Source: Saccharothrix sp. ST-888 (GTDB taxonomy: Bacteria > Actinomycetota > Actinomycetes > Streptomycetales > Streptomycetaceae). Taken from it: 64,000 nt of DNA. The DNA is taken from NCBI RefSeq assembly GCF_000955975.1, contig NZ_JYJF01000016.1, positions 13,567 through 77,566 on the forward strand. Reading direction: 5' to 3'. This document shows, one piece after another, positions 41,797 to 50,037 of this stretch. The number at the start of each line of letters is the position of its first letter. Within the stretch, counting starts at the first letter, position 1. Both the position numbers and the translations under genes were made by a program. Below the pieces are notes generated by a model. The model searched no databases, was not told where the DNA came from, and saw only the letters and a list, made by a program, of their open reading frames with translations.

Positions 41797-43371
41797 ATGC
41801 CGCTTTCCGCGTACTGGCTGCGCGACAACTGCCCCTGCACCGAGTGCCGCGACCCGCGCAACGGGCAGAAGCTGTTCCAGATCACCGACCTGCCCGCGGA
41901 CCTGGCCATCGCCGACCAGGTGACGGAGGCCGGCGTACTGGCGGTGCGCTGGTCGGACGGGCACCGGTCGGCCTACCCGGTGGAGTGGCTGACGCAGGCC
42001 GGCACGGGAGACGGCCGGACCGAGCAGGACAAGCGGCTCTGGGCCGCCGAGGACTTCGCCGCCGGGCTGCCCGAAGCCGACTGGGGCGCCTACCTGGCCG
42101 ACCCGACGGAGCGGGCGGCCGTGCTGGCGGCGGTGCGGCGGTCCGGGTTCGCGGTGCTGCGCGGGGTGCCGGTGGCGGAGCGGCAGGTGCTGGCGGTGGC
42201 CCGCAGCTTCGGGTACGTCCGGGAGACCAACTACGGCGAGCTGTTCGACGTCCGGGTCGAGCCGGACCCGAACAACCTGGCGTTCACCAGCGCGGCCATC
42301 GCGCCGCACACCGACAACCCGTACCGCGACCCGGTGCCCACCCTCCAGCTGCTGCACTGCCTGCGCAACGACTCCGCCGGCGGTGACTCCGGCCTGGTGG
42401 ACGGCTTCAAGGCGGCGGCCGTCCTGCGCGCGGAGGCCCCCGAGGACTTCGCCGTGCTGACCCGCACGCCGGTGCCGTTCGTCTTCCGCGACCGCGCCAC
42501 CGAACTGCGGGCCGAGCGGCCGCTGATCGAGGTGGACGGGCTGGGACGGGTCCGCGAGGTGCGGTTCAACAACCGGTCGATCGGGACACTGCGGCTTCCC
42601 GCCGAGCAGCTGGACGCCTTCTACGCCGCGTACCGGCGCTTCGCGGAGATCACGCTGCGGCCGGAGCTGCAGCTGACCTTCCGGCTGGAGCCCGGCGACT
42701 GCCTGATCTTCGACAACGTGCGGCTGCTGCACGCCCGTACGGCCTTCGAGCAGGACGGCCACCGCCACCTCCAGGGCTGCTACGCCGATCTGGACTCGCT
42801 CACCTCCACGCTCGCCGTGCTCGACCGGCGGGCGGCCGGGCTGGAGACGCTGGAGCAGCTGTTCGCGGGCGAGGGGCTGGGCGAGTACCTGGGCGAGGCC
42901 GTGACGATGGCCGAACACATGCTGCAGGCGGGCGCTCTGGCCGAGGCGGCGGGGGCGCCCGCACACCTGGTGGCGGCGGCGCTGCTGCACGACGTGGGCC
43001 ACTTCGGGGGATCCGGACTGGAGTTGATGCAGGGGCAGGACAACCGGCACAGCCACACCGGCGCGGACTGGCTGGCGCAGTGGTTCGGCCCCGAGGTGAC
43101 CGAGCCGATCCGGCTGCACGTGGCGGCGAAGCGCTACCTGTGCGCGGTGGAGCCCGACTACCGGGCGGGGCTGTCGGAGGCCTCCGAGTACACCCTCCAG
43201 GTGCAGGGCGGCCCGATGGACGCCCAGGAGGCCGCCGCCTTCGCCGCCCTTCCGGGCGCCGAGAACGCGGTGGCCGTCCGCCGCTGGGACGACCAGGCCA
43301 AGGTCGCGGACGCCCCGACCCCGCCCTACACCCACTTCCGCCCGCTGCTCGAACTCCTGATGATCGGGTAG
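41797..43371 (+). CDS. Fused TmpA-like dioxygenase and TmpB/PhnZ-like HD oxygenase (phosphonate C-P cleavage)
   Basis: The ATG at 41797 follows GAGGAGGAG. The 524-residue protein has three parts. Residues 1-75 are a gamma-butyrobetaine-hydroxylase-type zinc domain with C12, C14, C17 and H56. Residues about 100-335 are a TauD/Fe(II)-2-oxoglutarate dioxygenase with H171-T-D173 in APHTDNPYRDP and distal H312 in LLHARTAF. Residues about 350-524 are an HD-domain diiron oxygenase with H374, H398-D399, later histidines in HSHTGADW and IRLHVAAKRY, and a final aspartate in WDDQAK. The separate TmpA and TmpB enzymes hydroxylate 2-(trimethylammonio)ethylphosphonate at C1 and then cleave it to glycine betaine and phosphate; PhnY/PhnZ do the same for 2-aminoethylphosphonate. 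All metal ligands are kept in both halves. Substrate choice is inference; the butyrobetaine-hydroxylase-like first half favours the quaternary amine. Confidence 0.88.
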   Translation: MPLSAYWLRDNCPCTECRDPRNGQKLFQITDLPADLAIADQVTEAGVLAVRWSDGHRSAYPVEWLTQAGTGDGRTEQDKRLWAAEDFAAGLPEADWGAYLADPTERAAVLAAVRRSGFAVLRGVPVAERQVLAVARSFGYVRETNYGELFDVRVEPDPNNLAFTSAAIAPHTDNPYRDPVPTLQLLHCLRNDSAGGDSGLVDGFKAAAVLRAEAPEDFAVLTRTPVPFVFRDRATELRAERPLIEVDGLGRVREVRFNNRSIGTLRLPAEQLDAFYAAYRRFAEITLRPELQLTFRLEPGDCLIFDNVRLLHARTAFEQDGHRHLQGCYADLDSLTSTLAVLDRRAAGLETLEQLFAGEGLGEYLGEAVTMAEHMLQAGALAEAAGAPAHLVAAALLHDVGHFGGSGLELMQGQDNRHSHTGADWLAQWFGPEVTEPIRLHVAAKRYLCAVEPDYRAGLSEASEYTLQVQGGPMDAQEAAAFAALPGAENAVAVRRWDDQAKVADAPTPPYTHFRPLLELLMIG

Positions 43372-43372
43372 C

Positions 43373-43536
43373 CCCTCAGGGGCGCGGGGAACTGCGCGAG
43401 ACGGAAGGCACGGCGCCGCACGGCTCCTGCGGAGGGCAAGGTGCACCGCCCATCCATGGGTAATGAGGTGCAACTGGCCCGACGGGCCCGGCTGGAGGTG
43501 GTCGCCTTCCGCAGCGCGCAATTCCCCGCGCCCCTG
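43373..43536. repeat. Intergenic repeat copy C
   Basis: AGGGGCGCGGGGAACTGCGC at 43378 and its inverted arm GCGCAATTCCCCGCGCCCCT at 43516 flank about 110 bases, with ACGGAAGG/CCTTCC as inner arms. It lies between the convergent fusion gene and gntR and probably ends both transcripts. The rest of 43372-43583 holds no gene. Confidence 0.65.
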
Positions 43537-43583
43537 GTGTTGAACCCGATTGCCCTGGGAGATTCGGCCTTGTCGCTGCGGGG

Positions 43584-44378
43584 TCAGTCGTTGTCGCGGG
43601 CGTGGCGGGAGAGTGCCGAGGCGGCAAGGGAGTTGTGGACGCTGAAGGCGACCGTGCCGGGGAGGTAGCGGTCCTGGGACCACTCGACGGGGGTGCCGGT
43701 GGGGTCGGTGGTGCGGCGGCGTTCGCGGAGCAGCGGGCTGCCCCGGCGGCAGCCGAGCAGGCGGGCGTCGTCCGCGTTGGCGGCCACCACGTCGATGGTG
43801 TGGTCGGCATCGCTGAACAGGATGCCGTGCTCGCGCAGCGGTTCGGTGTGCGAGACCACGTCGGCCGGAAGTTGGGCCACCAGCTCGCCGACCAGCGGCG
43901 GGTAGACGGTGCGCTCCACCATCACGGGGGTACCGGACAGGGTGCGCACCCGGAGCGTGACGTACACCTCGGTGCCGGGTGCGAGGCGCAGCTGCTCGCG
44001 TTCGGCGGCGTCGGCCGGACGGCGGGTCAGCGACTCCAGCCGGCCGCCGGGCTCCTCGCCCATCGAGCGGGCCCAGTGGGTGAAGCTGAGCAGTTCGGAG
44101 AAGCTCTGCACGCGGGCGTTGCCGAGCACCACCCGGCGGGTACCGCGCCGCGAGGTGACCAGTCCGTCCGCGCGCAGCAGGGCGAGCGCCTGCCGGACGG
44201 TGCCCCGGGAGACGCCGTACTGCTCGGCGAGCGCGCCTTCGGCGGGCAGGCGTCCGGACTGGCCGTACGAGCCCGAGGTGATCGCCTCGCGCAGGTCGGA
44301 GGCCACCTGGCGGTAGAGCGCTCCGGCGGCCCGGTCGGCGGCCACGGTGTGCGCGGGGTCCTGTGCCACGTGTGTCAA
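43584..44378 (-). CDS. GntR-family regulator, HutC/UTRA subgroup (candidate phosphonate repressor)
   Basis: From a TTG at 44378, with AGGAGGG close upstream (a GTG at 44369 is also possible), the protein has 264 residues. The winged HTH has LYRQVASDLREAITSGSYGQ and LPAEGALAEQYGVSRGTVRQAL. The UTRA ligand domain fills the rest (SGTPVMVERTVYPP, RRGSPLLRERRRTTDPTGTPVEW). HutC-type members bind symmetrical sites with a GT-N-TA-N-AC core, which suits the GTTG-N6-CAAC operators nearby. It is convergent with the fusion gene and divergent from the importer operon. The ligand may be an aminophosphonate or its product; this is inference. Confidence 0.85.
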   Translation of the reverse strand: MTHVAQDPAHTVAADRAAGALYRQVASDLREAITSGSYGQSGRLPAEGALAEQYGVSRGTVRQALALLRADGLVTSRRGTRRVVLGNARVQSFSELLSFTHWARSMGEEPGGRLESLTRRPADAAEREQLRLAPGTEVYVTLRVRTLSGTPVMVERTVYPPLVGELVAQLPADVVSHTEPLREHGILFSDADHTIDVVAANADDARLLGCRRGSPLLRERRRTTDPTGTPVEWSQDRYLPGTVAFSVHNSLAASALSRHARDND

Positions 44379-44506
44379 TGTCCCTCCTGGGGCGGCGTCC
44401 AGCGCACGGGTGCAGCGCGGACGCCACCGACTGTAGCCGCTGCTGATCACTGCGCGGCGGTCCGGATTCCACCGTTCCTGTAGCCGCCCCCTGAGCTGGG
44501 CCGTCC

Positions 44507-44528
44507 GTTCACCTTCCCGTCACCGGAC
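44507..44528 (+). promoter_or_regulatory. PHO-box-like direct repeat upstream of the phosphonate importer
   Basis: GTTCACCTTCC and CGTCACCGGAC are two consecutive 11-base units resembling the Streptomyces PhoP box (GTTCACCCNNC repeats). They lie about 30 bases upstream of the GTTG-N6-CAAC operator and 120 bases before the importer's first gene. They suggest added activation under phosphate limitation. Confidence 0.45.
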
Positions 44529-44556
44529 TCCGGCGTACTTACCGACGTCGGGGAAG

Positions 44557-44572
44557 AGTTGCCTAGCCAACT
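44557..44572. promoter_or_regulatory. Phosphonate-regulon operator 2, in front of the importer operon
   Basis: AGTTG-N6-CAACT with centre CCTAGC. It lies in the intergenic region between the gntR and importer genes and could therefore also control gntR itself. It shares the half-sites and spacing of the copies at 41756, 53017, 61035 and 61058. Confidence 0.7.
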
Positions 44573-44650
44573 TGACCTTGAGTCCTCCGACACCTCCCCA
44601 CCGCTCATCCCCCAGCTTGCCTCTCCCCCTCCCTGTCAGGAGAACTTTCC

Positions 44651-45823
44651 GTGACGTTGCACCGTGCCCGTGCCGCCGCCTTCGCGGCTGTGCTGACTGC
44701 CGCCGCGCTCTCCCTCACCGCCTGTGGGTCGGCCGGTTCGACCGCCGCGAAGTCCGGCGAGGCCGCGCAGCCGGGTGGCAAGGCCGCCAAGGACGCCACC
44801 TCCGCCGCCGACTTCGGCGGGATGGACGCCCTGGTCGCCGCCGCCAAGAAGGAGGGCAAGCTGCACGTCATCACGCTGCCCAAGGACTGGGCGAACTACG
44901 GCAAGCTGATGGACGGCTTCAAGGCCAAGTACGGGATCGACATCGAGGACGAGAACCCGGACGGCTCCAGCCAGGACGAGATCAACGCGATCTCCTCCCG
45001 CAAGAGCCAGGACCGCGCCCCCGACGTGGTCGACCTGGGCAGCGCCTTCGCGATCAGCGCCGGCAGCCAGGGCCTGCTCGCCCCGTACAAGGTCGCCGAC
45101 TTCGACAAGATCCCGGCCACCATGAAGGACGCCAACGGCCTGTCCTACAACGACTACGGCGGCTACATGTCGATCGGCTGCGACGCCAAGAAGGTCAGTG
45201 CCTGCCCGCAGACCTTCGCCGACCTGCTGAAGCCCGACTACAAGGGCATGGTCGCGCTGAACGGCAACCCGACCAAGGCCGGTGCCGCCTTCGGCGCGGT
45301 GTACGCCGCCTCGCTCGCCAACGGCGGTTCGCTGGACAACATCCAGCCGGGCATCGACTTCTTCGGCAAGCTGAAGCAGGCCGGCAACTTCAACCCGGTC
45401 GAGGTGACCCCGGCGACGATCGAGAAGGGCGAGACCCCGATCACCGTCGACTGGTCCTACCTGAACGCGGGTTACACCGACAAGTTCAAGGACAAGGGCA
45501 TCGACTGGAAGGTCGCCATCCCCGCGGACGGCTCCTACGCCCAGTACTACAACCAGGCGGTCAACAAGTGGGCCCCGCACCCGGCCGCCGCGCGGCTGTG
45601 GGAGGAGTACCTCTACAGCGCCGAGGGCCAGAACGGCTTCCTGGGCGGCTACGCCAGCCCGGTCCTGTTCGACGCCATGAAGACCGCCGGCACCCTGGAC
45701 AGCGCGGCCGCCGCCAAGCTTCCGCCGGTCACCAAGCCGTTCACCACCTTCCCGACCCAGGCGCAGACGGACGCGGCCAAGAAGACCGTGACCGAGAACT
45801 GGTCCAAGGCGATCGCGGGCTGA
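44651..45823 (+). CDS. ABC importer substrate-binding lipoprotein (aminoethylphosphonate type)
   Basis: The GTG at 44651 has AGGAGA 8 bases upstream. The 390-residue protein has a lipoprotein signal with lipobox LTAC (C25). The mature part is a Fe3+/spermidine/AEP-type extracellular binding protein (cluster F fold) with LVAAAKKEGKLHVITLPKDW, APDVVDLGSAFA, VALNGNPTKAGAAF, and TVDWSYLNAG near the ligand cleft. Tryptophans and tyrosines in the cleft region would suit a quaternary amine, but this cannot be shown here. It is the first gene of a six-gene operon (binding protein, two permeases, ATPase, HAD, SMR). Confidence 0.88.
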   Translation: MTLHRARAAAFAAVLTAAALSLTACGSAGSTAAKSGEAAQPGGKAAKDATSAADFGGMDALVAAAKKEGKLHVITLPKDWANYGKLMDGFKAKYGIDIEDENPDGSSQDEINAISSRKSQDRAPDVVDLGSAFAISAGSQGLLAPYKVADFDKIPATMKDANGLSYNDYGGYMSIGCDAKKVSACPQTFADLLKPDYKGMVALNGNPTKAGAAFGAVYAASLANGGSLDNIQPGIDFFGKLKQAGNFNPVEVTPATIEKGETPITVDWSYLNAGYTDKFKDKGIDWKVAIPADGSYAQYYNQAVNKWAPHPAAARLWEEYLYSAEGQNGFLGGYASPVLFDAMKTAGTLDSAAAAKLPPVTKPFTTFPTQAQTDAAKKTVTENWSKAIAG

Positions 45824-45830
45824 CCTGACC

Positions 45831-46805
45831 ATGACTACGGCTCCCACCCCGGTGCCGACCCCCGCCGCCGCCGATCTCGGCGGCGGCGCGGGGGCCCCCG
45901 GCACCGCTACCCCCGAATCCCGGGCCGCCAGCTCGGCCCCCCGCCCGGCCCGCCGCAGCCGTGGCGGCAGCCGCGCGTGGCTGGCCGCCCTCCCGCTGCT
46001 GCTGTTCTTCGTGGTCGGCTTCGGTCTGCCGACCGTCGCGATCACCATCGGCGCGTTCACCACCTCGACCGACTCCCCCGACGGCGGTGGCACGTTCACC
46101 ACCGCCAACCTCACCGACTCGCTCCAGGGTGCCTACTGGACGGCGCTGTTCGGCAGCATCAAGCTCTCGCTGCTGACCGCGCTGATCGGCACCGTGGTCG
46201 GCCTGCCGCTGGCGCAGGCGGTGCTCACCTCCCGGTTCCGGATGTTCCGCGAGGCGGTGCTCTCGGGCTCCGGCGTGCTGGCCAACTTCGGCGGTGTGCC
46301 GCTGGCCTTCATGTTCGTCGCCACGCTCGGCAACTCCGGCGAGGTGACCCAGAAGCTCGGCCTCACCAAGCACGGCTGGAACCTCTACACCTTCTCCGGC
46401 CTCTCGGTGGTCTACCTGTACTTCCTGGTACCGCTGATGATCCTCACCATCACCCCGGCCCTGGAGGGTCTGCGGGTGCAGTGGCGCGAGGCCGCCTCCA
46501 ACAACGGCGCGACCGTGCTCCAGTACTGGCGGCACGTCGCACTGCCGGTGCTGCTGCCCTCGCTGCTCGGCGGGTTCGTGCTGCTCTTCGGCGCCTCCTT
46601 CGCCGCCTACGCCACCGCCGAGGCCATGGTCGGCAGTTCGGTACCGCTGATCTCGATGCAGATCGGCGACGCGCTCTCCGGCAACGTGCTGGTCGGCCAG
46701 GGCAACCTGGCGCTGGCGCTCGGCCTCGACATGATCGTGGTCGCCTGCCTGGTGATGGCGATCTACCTGCCCCTTCAGCGCCGGAGTGCCAAGTGGCTAG
46801 CCTGA
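45831..46805 (+). CDS. ABC importer permease 1
   Basis: The 324-residue membrane protein has a proline/alanine-rich N-terminal tail (about 45 residues), then six membrane segments. The ATPase-contact EAA loop is EAASNNGATVLQYWRHVALP. It follows the binding protein by 7 bases and overlaps the next permease by 13 bases. It resembles PhnV/PhnU-type permeases of 2-aminoethylphosphonate importers. Confidence 0.88.
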   Translation: MTTAPTPVPTPAAADLGGGAGAPGTATPESRAASSAPRPARRSRGGSRAWLAALPLLLFFVVGFGLPTVAITIGAFTTSTDSPDGGGTFTTANLTDSLQGAYWTALFGSIKLSLLTALIGTVVGLPLAQAVLTSRFRMFREAVLSGSGVLANFGGVPLAFMFVATLGNSGEVTQKLGLTKHGWNLYTFSGLSVVYLYFLVPLMILTITPALEGLRVQWREAASNNGATVLQYWRHVALPVLLPSLLGGFVLLFGASFAAYATAEAMVGSSVPLISMQIGDALSGNVLVGQGNLALALGLDMIVVACLVMAIYLPLQRRSAKWLA

Positions 46806-47614
46806 TCTCGAAAATCCGCTTCGGACGCGGCCTGGTGCTGCTCGTCTGCGGTGTCTACTTCGCGGTGCCGATGGCCGCCTCGGTGATCTTCAGCATCGAC
46901 GACTCCAAGGGCGGCACCACCTTCCGGGCGTACACCGACCTGCTGAACGCCCCCGGCTTCATGGACAGCCTCACCCTGAGCCTGGAACTCGCCGGGGTCA
47001 CCGTGGCGGTCCTGCTGCTCCTGCTGGTGCCCGCGCTGCTCGCCGCCCGGCTCGGCGCGCCGAAGCTGCGCCCGGTGATCGAGGTGATCTGCTCGCTGCC
47101 GCTGGTCGTCCCGGTGGTCGCGCTCACCACCGGCATCGTCGGCGTCCTGCGCTGGGGCCCGGACTACCTGTCCGACACCCCGCTGTTCCAGACCATCGTG
47201 GCCATCCAGGACCCGAGCTTCCCGATCGTCCTGGTGATCGCCTACGTGCTGATGGCCCTGCCCTTCGCCTACCGGGCGCTGGACGCCGGACTGCGCGGCG
47301 TGGACGTCGTCACCCTGGTCGAGGCCGCCCGCAACTGCGGTGCCGGCTGGGCGCGCGCGGTGTTCACCGTGGTCCTGCCCAACCTGCGCAGCGCGCTGCT
47401 GAACGCCGCCGTGCTCACCGTCGCCCTGGTGCTCGGCGAGTTCACCACCGCCTCGATCCTCGGTTTCGCCCCCTTCTCGGTGTGGATCAGCTCCAACGGC
47501 AAGAGCGACGGCCAGATGTCGGTCGCGGTCTCGATCCTGAGCCTGCTGATCGTCTGGGTCGTGCTGCTGCTGATGTCCGCCGTCGGCCGCGGCCGCAAGT
47601 CCGCGCGTTCCTGA
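46793..47614 (+). CDS. ABC importer permease 2
   Basis: The GTG at 46793 overlaps permease 1 and gives 273 residues. There are six membrane segments. The EAA loop is VEAARNCGAGWARAVFTVVLPN. With permease 1 it forms the heterodimeric channel of the importer. The longer open frame upstream is a shadow of permease 1. Confidence 0.88.
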   Translation: MASLISKIRFGRGLVLLVCGVYFAVPMAASVIFSIDDSKGGTTFRAYTDLLNAPGFMDSLTLSLELAGVTVAVLLLLLVPALLAARLGAPKLRPVIEVICSLPLVVPVVALTTGIVGVLRWGPDYLSDTPLFQTIVAIQDPSFPIVLVIAYVLMALPFAYRALDAGLRGVDVVTLVEAARNCGAGWARAVFTVVLPNLRSALLNAAVLTVALVLGEFTTASILGFAPFSVWISSNGKSDGQMSVAVSILSLLIVWVVLLLMSAVGRGRKSARS

Positions 47615-47647
47615 CCCGCCCCACGTCATTTCCAGGAGTCACCCCCC

Positions 47648-48739
47648 ATGAGCACGGTTACCGCCCCCGCCTCCGGTGCGTCTGTCGTCACCGGCGGCGC
47701 GACCGTCGAATTCCGTTCGCTGCGCCGCCGGTTCGGGGCCACCACCGCCCTGGACGGCCTCGACCTGACCGTCCGCCCCGGCGAACTGCTCGCCCTGCTC
47801 GGACCGTCCGGCTGCGGCAAGACCACCGCGCTGCGGATCCTGGCCGGGTTCGAGACCCACGACTCCGGCGAGGTGCTGGTCGACGGCGAGGACATCACCC
47901 GGATCCCCGCGCACAAGCGCGACGCGGGCATGGTGTTCCAGTCCTACAGCCTCTTCCCGCACCTGACCGCGCTCGACAACGTCGCCTTCGGCATGCGGAT
48001 GCGCGGCACCTCCAAGACCGAGCGCCGCAACCGCGCCCAGGAACTGCTGGAGCTGGTCGGCCTGCCGCAGCGCGCCGGGCACTACCCGCACCAGATGTCC
48101 GGCGGCCAGCAGCAGCGTGTCGCGCTCGCCCGCGCCCTGGCGCTGAAGCCGCGCGTCCTGCTGCTGGACGAGCCGCTCTCGGCACTGGACGCCAAGGTCC
48201 GGCTCAGCCTGCGCGAGGAGATCCGCCGCCTGCAGCAGGAGCTCGGCATCACCACCCTGTTCGTCACCCACGACCAGGAGGAGGCGCTGTCGATGGCCGA
48301 CCGCGTCGCCGTCCTGCGCGCGGGCCGCCTGGAGCAGTGCAGCACCCCCTCCGAGCTCTACGCCCGTCCGGCCACCGCCTTCGTCGCCGAGTTCGTCGGC
48401 ACCATGAGCCGCATCCCGGGCGAGCGCTCCGGCGACGGCGTCGAGGTGCTCGGCCGCCGCCACGAGGTGGACGGCGAGCTCCCCGCCGACGGCGCGCTGG
48501 ACGTCCTGGTCCGCCCGGAGAACGTCGGTCTGGTCCCGACCGCGAACGGACGGGCACTGGTGGTGTCCGCGTCCTTCCTCGGCAGTGTCACCCGGCTCAC
48601 CGTCCGGCTCGCCGACGGCACCGAGATCAAGTCCGACCTGCCCACCGAGGCGGCGGCCGCGCTGCCGGTCGGCAGCACCGCGGAGGTCACGCTGCCGGAG
48701 CGCCCGGTCCTGGTCGACCGGCGGGTTGCCACTGCCTGA
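47648..48739 (+). CDS. ABC importer ATPase
   Basis: The 363-residue protein has a standard nucleotide-binding domain with Walker A GPSGCGKTT (residues 52-60), the Q-loop MVFQSYSLFPHLT, signature MSGGQQQRVALARALAL, Walker B VLLLDEPLSALD and the H-loop FVTHDQ. A C-terminal TOBE domain begins near residue 245. It resembles PotA/FbpC-type importer ATPases such as PhnT. An AGGAG site lies before the ATG, and it is 33 bases after permease 2 in the same operon. Confidence 0.93.
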   Translation: MSTVTAPASGASVVTGGATVEFRSLRRRFGATTALDGLDLTVRPGELLALLGPSGCGKTTALRILAGFETHDSGEVLVDGEDITRIPAHKRDAGMVFQSYSLFPHLTALDNVAFGMRMRGTSKTERRNRAQELLELVGLPQRAGHYPHQMSGGQQQRVALARALALKPRVLLLDEPLSALDAKVRLSLREEIRRLQQELGITTLFVTHDQEEALSMADRVAVLRAGRLEQCSTPSELYARPATAFVAEFVGTMSRIPGERSGDGVEVLGRRHEVDGELPADGALDVLVRPENVGLVPTANGRALVVSASFLGSVTRLTVRLADGTEIKSDLPTEAAAALPVGSTAEVTLPERPVLVDRRVATA

Positions 48740-48783
48740 CATCTCGTCAACCGTCACGTCTCATGAACACCGAAGGTACCGCC

Positions 48784-49488
48784 ATGCCTGACTCCCCCGT
48801 CCCGCCCGGCCCCGCCGCCGTCCTGTTCGACATGGACGGCACCCTGGTCGACACCGAGCACCTCTGGTGGCAGGCCGCCGCCGAGCTCGCCGCCGAGCTG
48901 AAGGTCACCCTGACCGACGACGACCTGCCCGAGGTACTCGGCCGCCCGGTCGAGCACACCGCCGCCCACCTGCACCGCACCAGCGGCACCGACCGGGCCG
49001 AGGCCGAACTCGCCGCACGGCTCAACGAGTCCTTCAGCAGCAAGGTCGCCGCCGAGGTCGTCCCGCGGCCGGGCGCCCTGGCGCTGCTGACCGAGCTGCG
49101 GGACGCGGCCGTGCCCACCGCGCTGGTCTCCGCCTCGCCGCGCCGGGTGGTCGACCTGGTGCTCTCCTCGCTCGGCAGCCAGTGGTTCACCATCACCCTG
49201 GCCGCCGAGGACACCGAGCGCACCAAGCCCGACCCGGCCCCCTACCTCGCCGCCGCCGACCGGCTCGGCCTCGACCCGGCCGCCTGCGTCGCCGTCGAGG
49301 ACACCCCGACCGGCGTCGCCTCCGCGCACGCGGCGGGCTGCAACGTCCTGGCGGTACCGTCCGCCGTGCCGATCGCGGCCGCCGAGCGGATAACCCTGCT
49401 GGAGAGCCTGGAGCAGGCCGACCTCGCCCTGCTCGGCCGGCTCGCCGCCGGGCCGGCCGCCGCGCCCGCCGAGCAGCACCCGGCCTGA
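48784..49488 (+). CDS. HAD-superfamily hydrolase (subclass IA)
   Basis: From the ATG at 48784, with GAAGG upstream (an ATG 21 bases earlier is possible), the protein has 234 residues. It has motif I DMDGTLVDTE, motif II VSASPRRVV, the lysine in ERTKPDPAPY, and motif IV VEDTPTGVASAHAAG. It has an ordinary DxD and Lys, unlike the phosphonatase-like gene at 59149, so it is probably a phosphomonoesterase on a small phosphate ester. Its place at the end of the importer operon suggests it works on an imported or derived compound. Its stop overlaps the SMR start. Confidence 0.88.
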   Translation: MPDSPVPPGPAAVLFDMDGTLVDTEHLWWQAAAELAAELKVTLTDDDLPEVLGRPVEHTAAHLHRTSGTDRAEAELAARLNESFSSKVAAEVVPRPGALALLTELRDAAVPTALVSASPRRVVDLVLSSLGSQWFTITLAAEDTERTKPDPAPYLAAADRLGLDPAACVAVEDTPTGVASAHAAGCNVLAVPSAVPIAAAERITLLESLEQADLALLGRLAAGPAAAPAEQHPA

Positions 49489-49808
49489 TGCCGTACCTGC
49501 TGCTCGCCCTCGCCATCACCAGTGAGGTCTGCGCCACCAGCTGCCTCAAGCTGACCGAGGGCTTCACCAAGCTCTGGCCCAGCATCGGCGTCGGCATCGG
49601 CTACGCGCTGTCCTTCCTGCTGCTGGGCCGGGCCCTGAAACACATCCCGGTCTCCATCGCGTACGCGGTCTGGTCCGGTGCGGGCACCGCCGCCGTCGCG
49701 GCCATCGGCATCGTCGCCTTCGGCGAACAGCTGGGCCGCGCCCAGTGGTTGGGCATCGCCCTGATCATCATCGGGGTCGTGGTGCTCAACCTGCGCGGGA
49801 GCCACTGA
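49488..49808 (+). CDS. Small multidrug resistance (SMR) family transporter
   Basis: The 106-residue protein has four membrane helices and the essential acidic residue E13 in ALAITSEVCATS, with IPVSIAYAVWSGAGTA and GEQLGRAQWLGIALIIIGV following. SMR proteins exchange protons for quaternary ammonium compounds, and EmrE is reported to export betaine and choline. Its ATG overlaps the HAD stop (TGATG), so it is translated with the phosphonate importer operon. A role in exporting or balancing a quaternary amine formed from the imported phosphonate is a hypothesis. Confidence 0.9.
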   Translation: MPYLLLALAITSEVCATSCLKLTEGFTKLWPSIGVGIGYALSFLLLGRALKHIPVSIAYAVWSGAGTAAVAAIGIVAFGEQLGRAQWLGIALIIIGVVVLNLRGSH

Positions 49809-49861
49809 GGCGGGAGCCACTGAGAGGGCCCGCCGGCCGGCGGAGCATCTGGACACTGCCC

Positions 49862-49935
49862 GAGGGGCGCGGGGAACCTGCGCGCACGGTTCGCAGCTCG
49901 ACTGCGGACCTGCCGCCAGGTTCCCCGCGCCCCTT
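49862..49935. repeat. Intergenic repeat copy D, likely terminator of the importer operon
   Basis: AGGGGCGCGGGGAACCTG at 49863 and its perfect 18-base complement at 49918-49935 flank a 37-base loop, followed by TTT. This is the shortest and most symmetrical copy of the family seen at 8795, 24265 and 43373. Confidence 0.75.
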
Positions 49936-50037
49936 TTCGACTTCCCCTCCGGAATGCTCCGCACAAGGAGTAGTCAGACGATAACATTTGGTAGCCGACC
50001 GACTTCTCCTGGCATCCCCTTGATGAACGGAGTCTCC

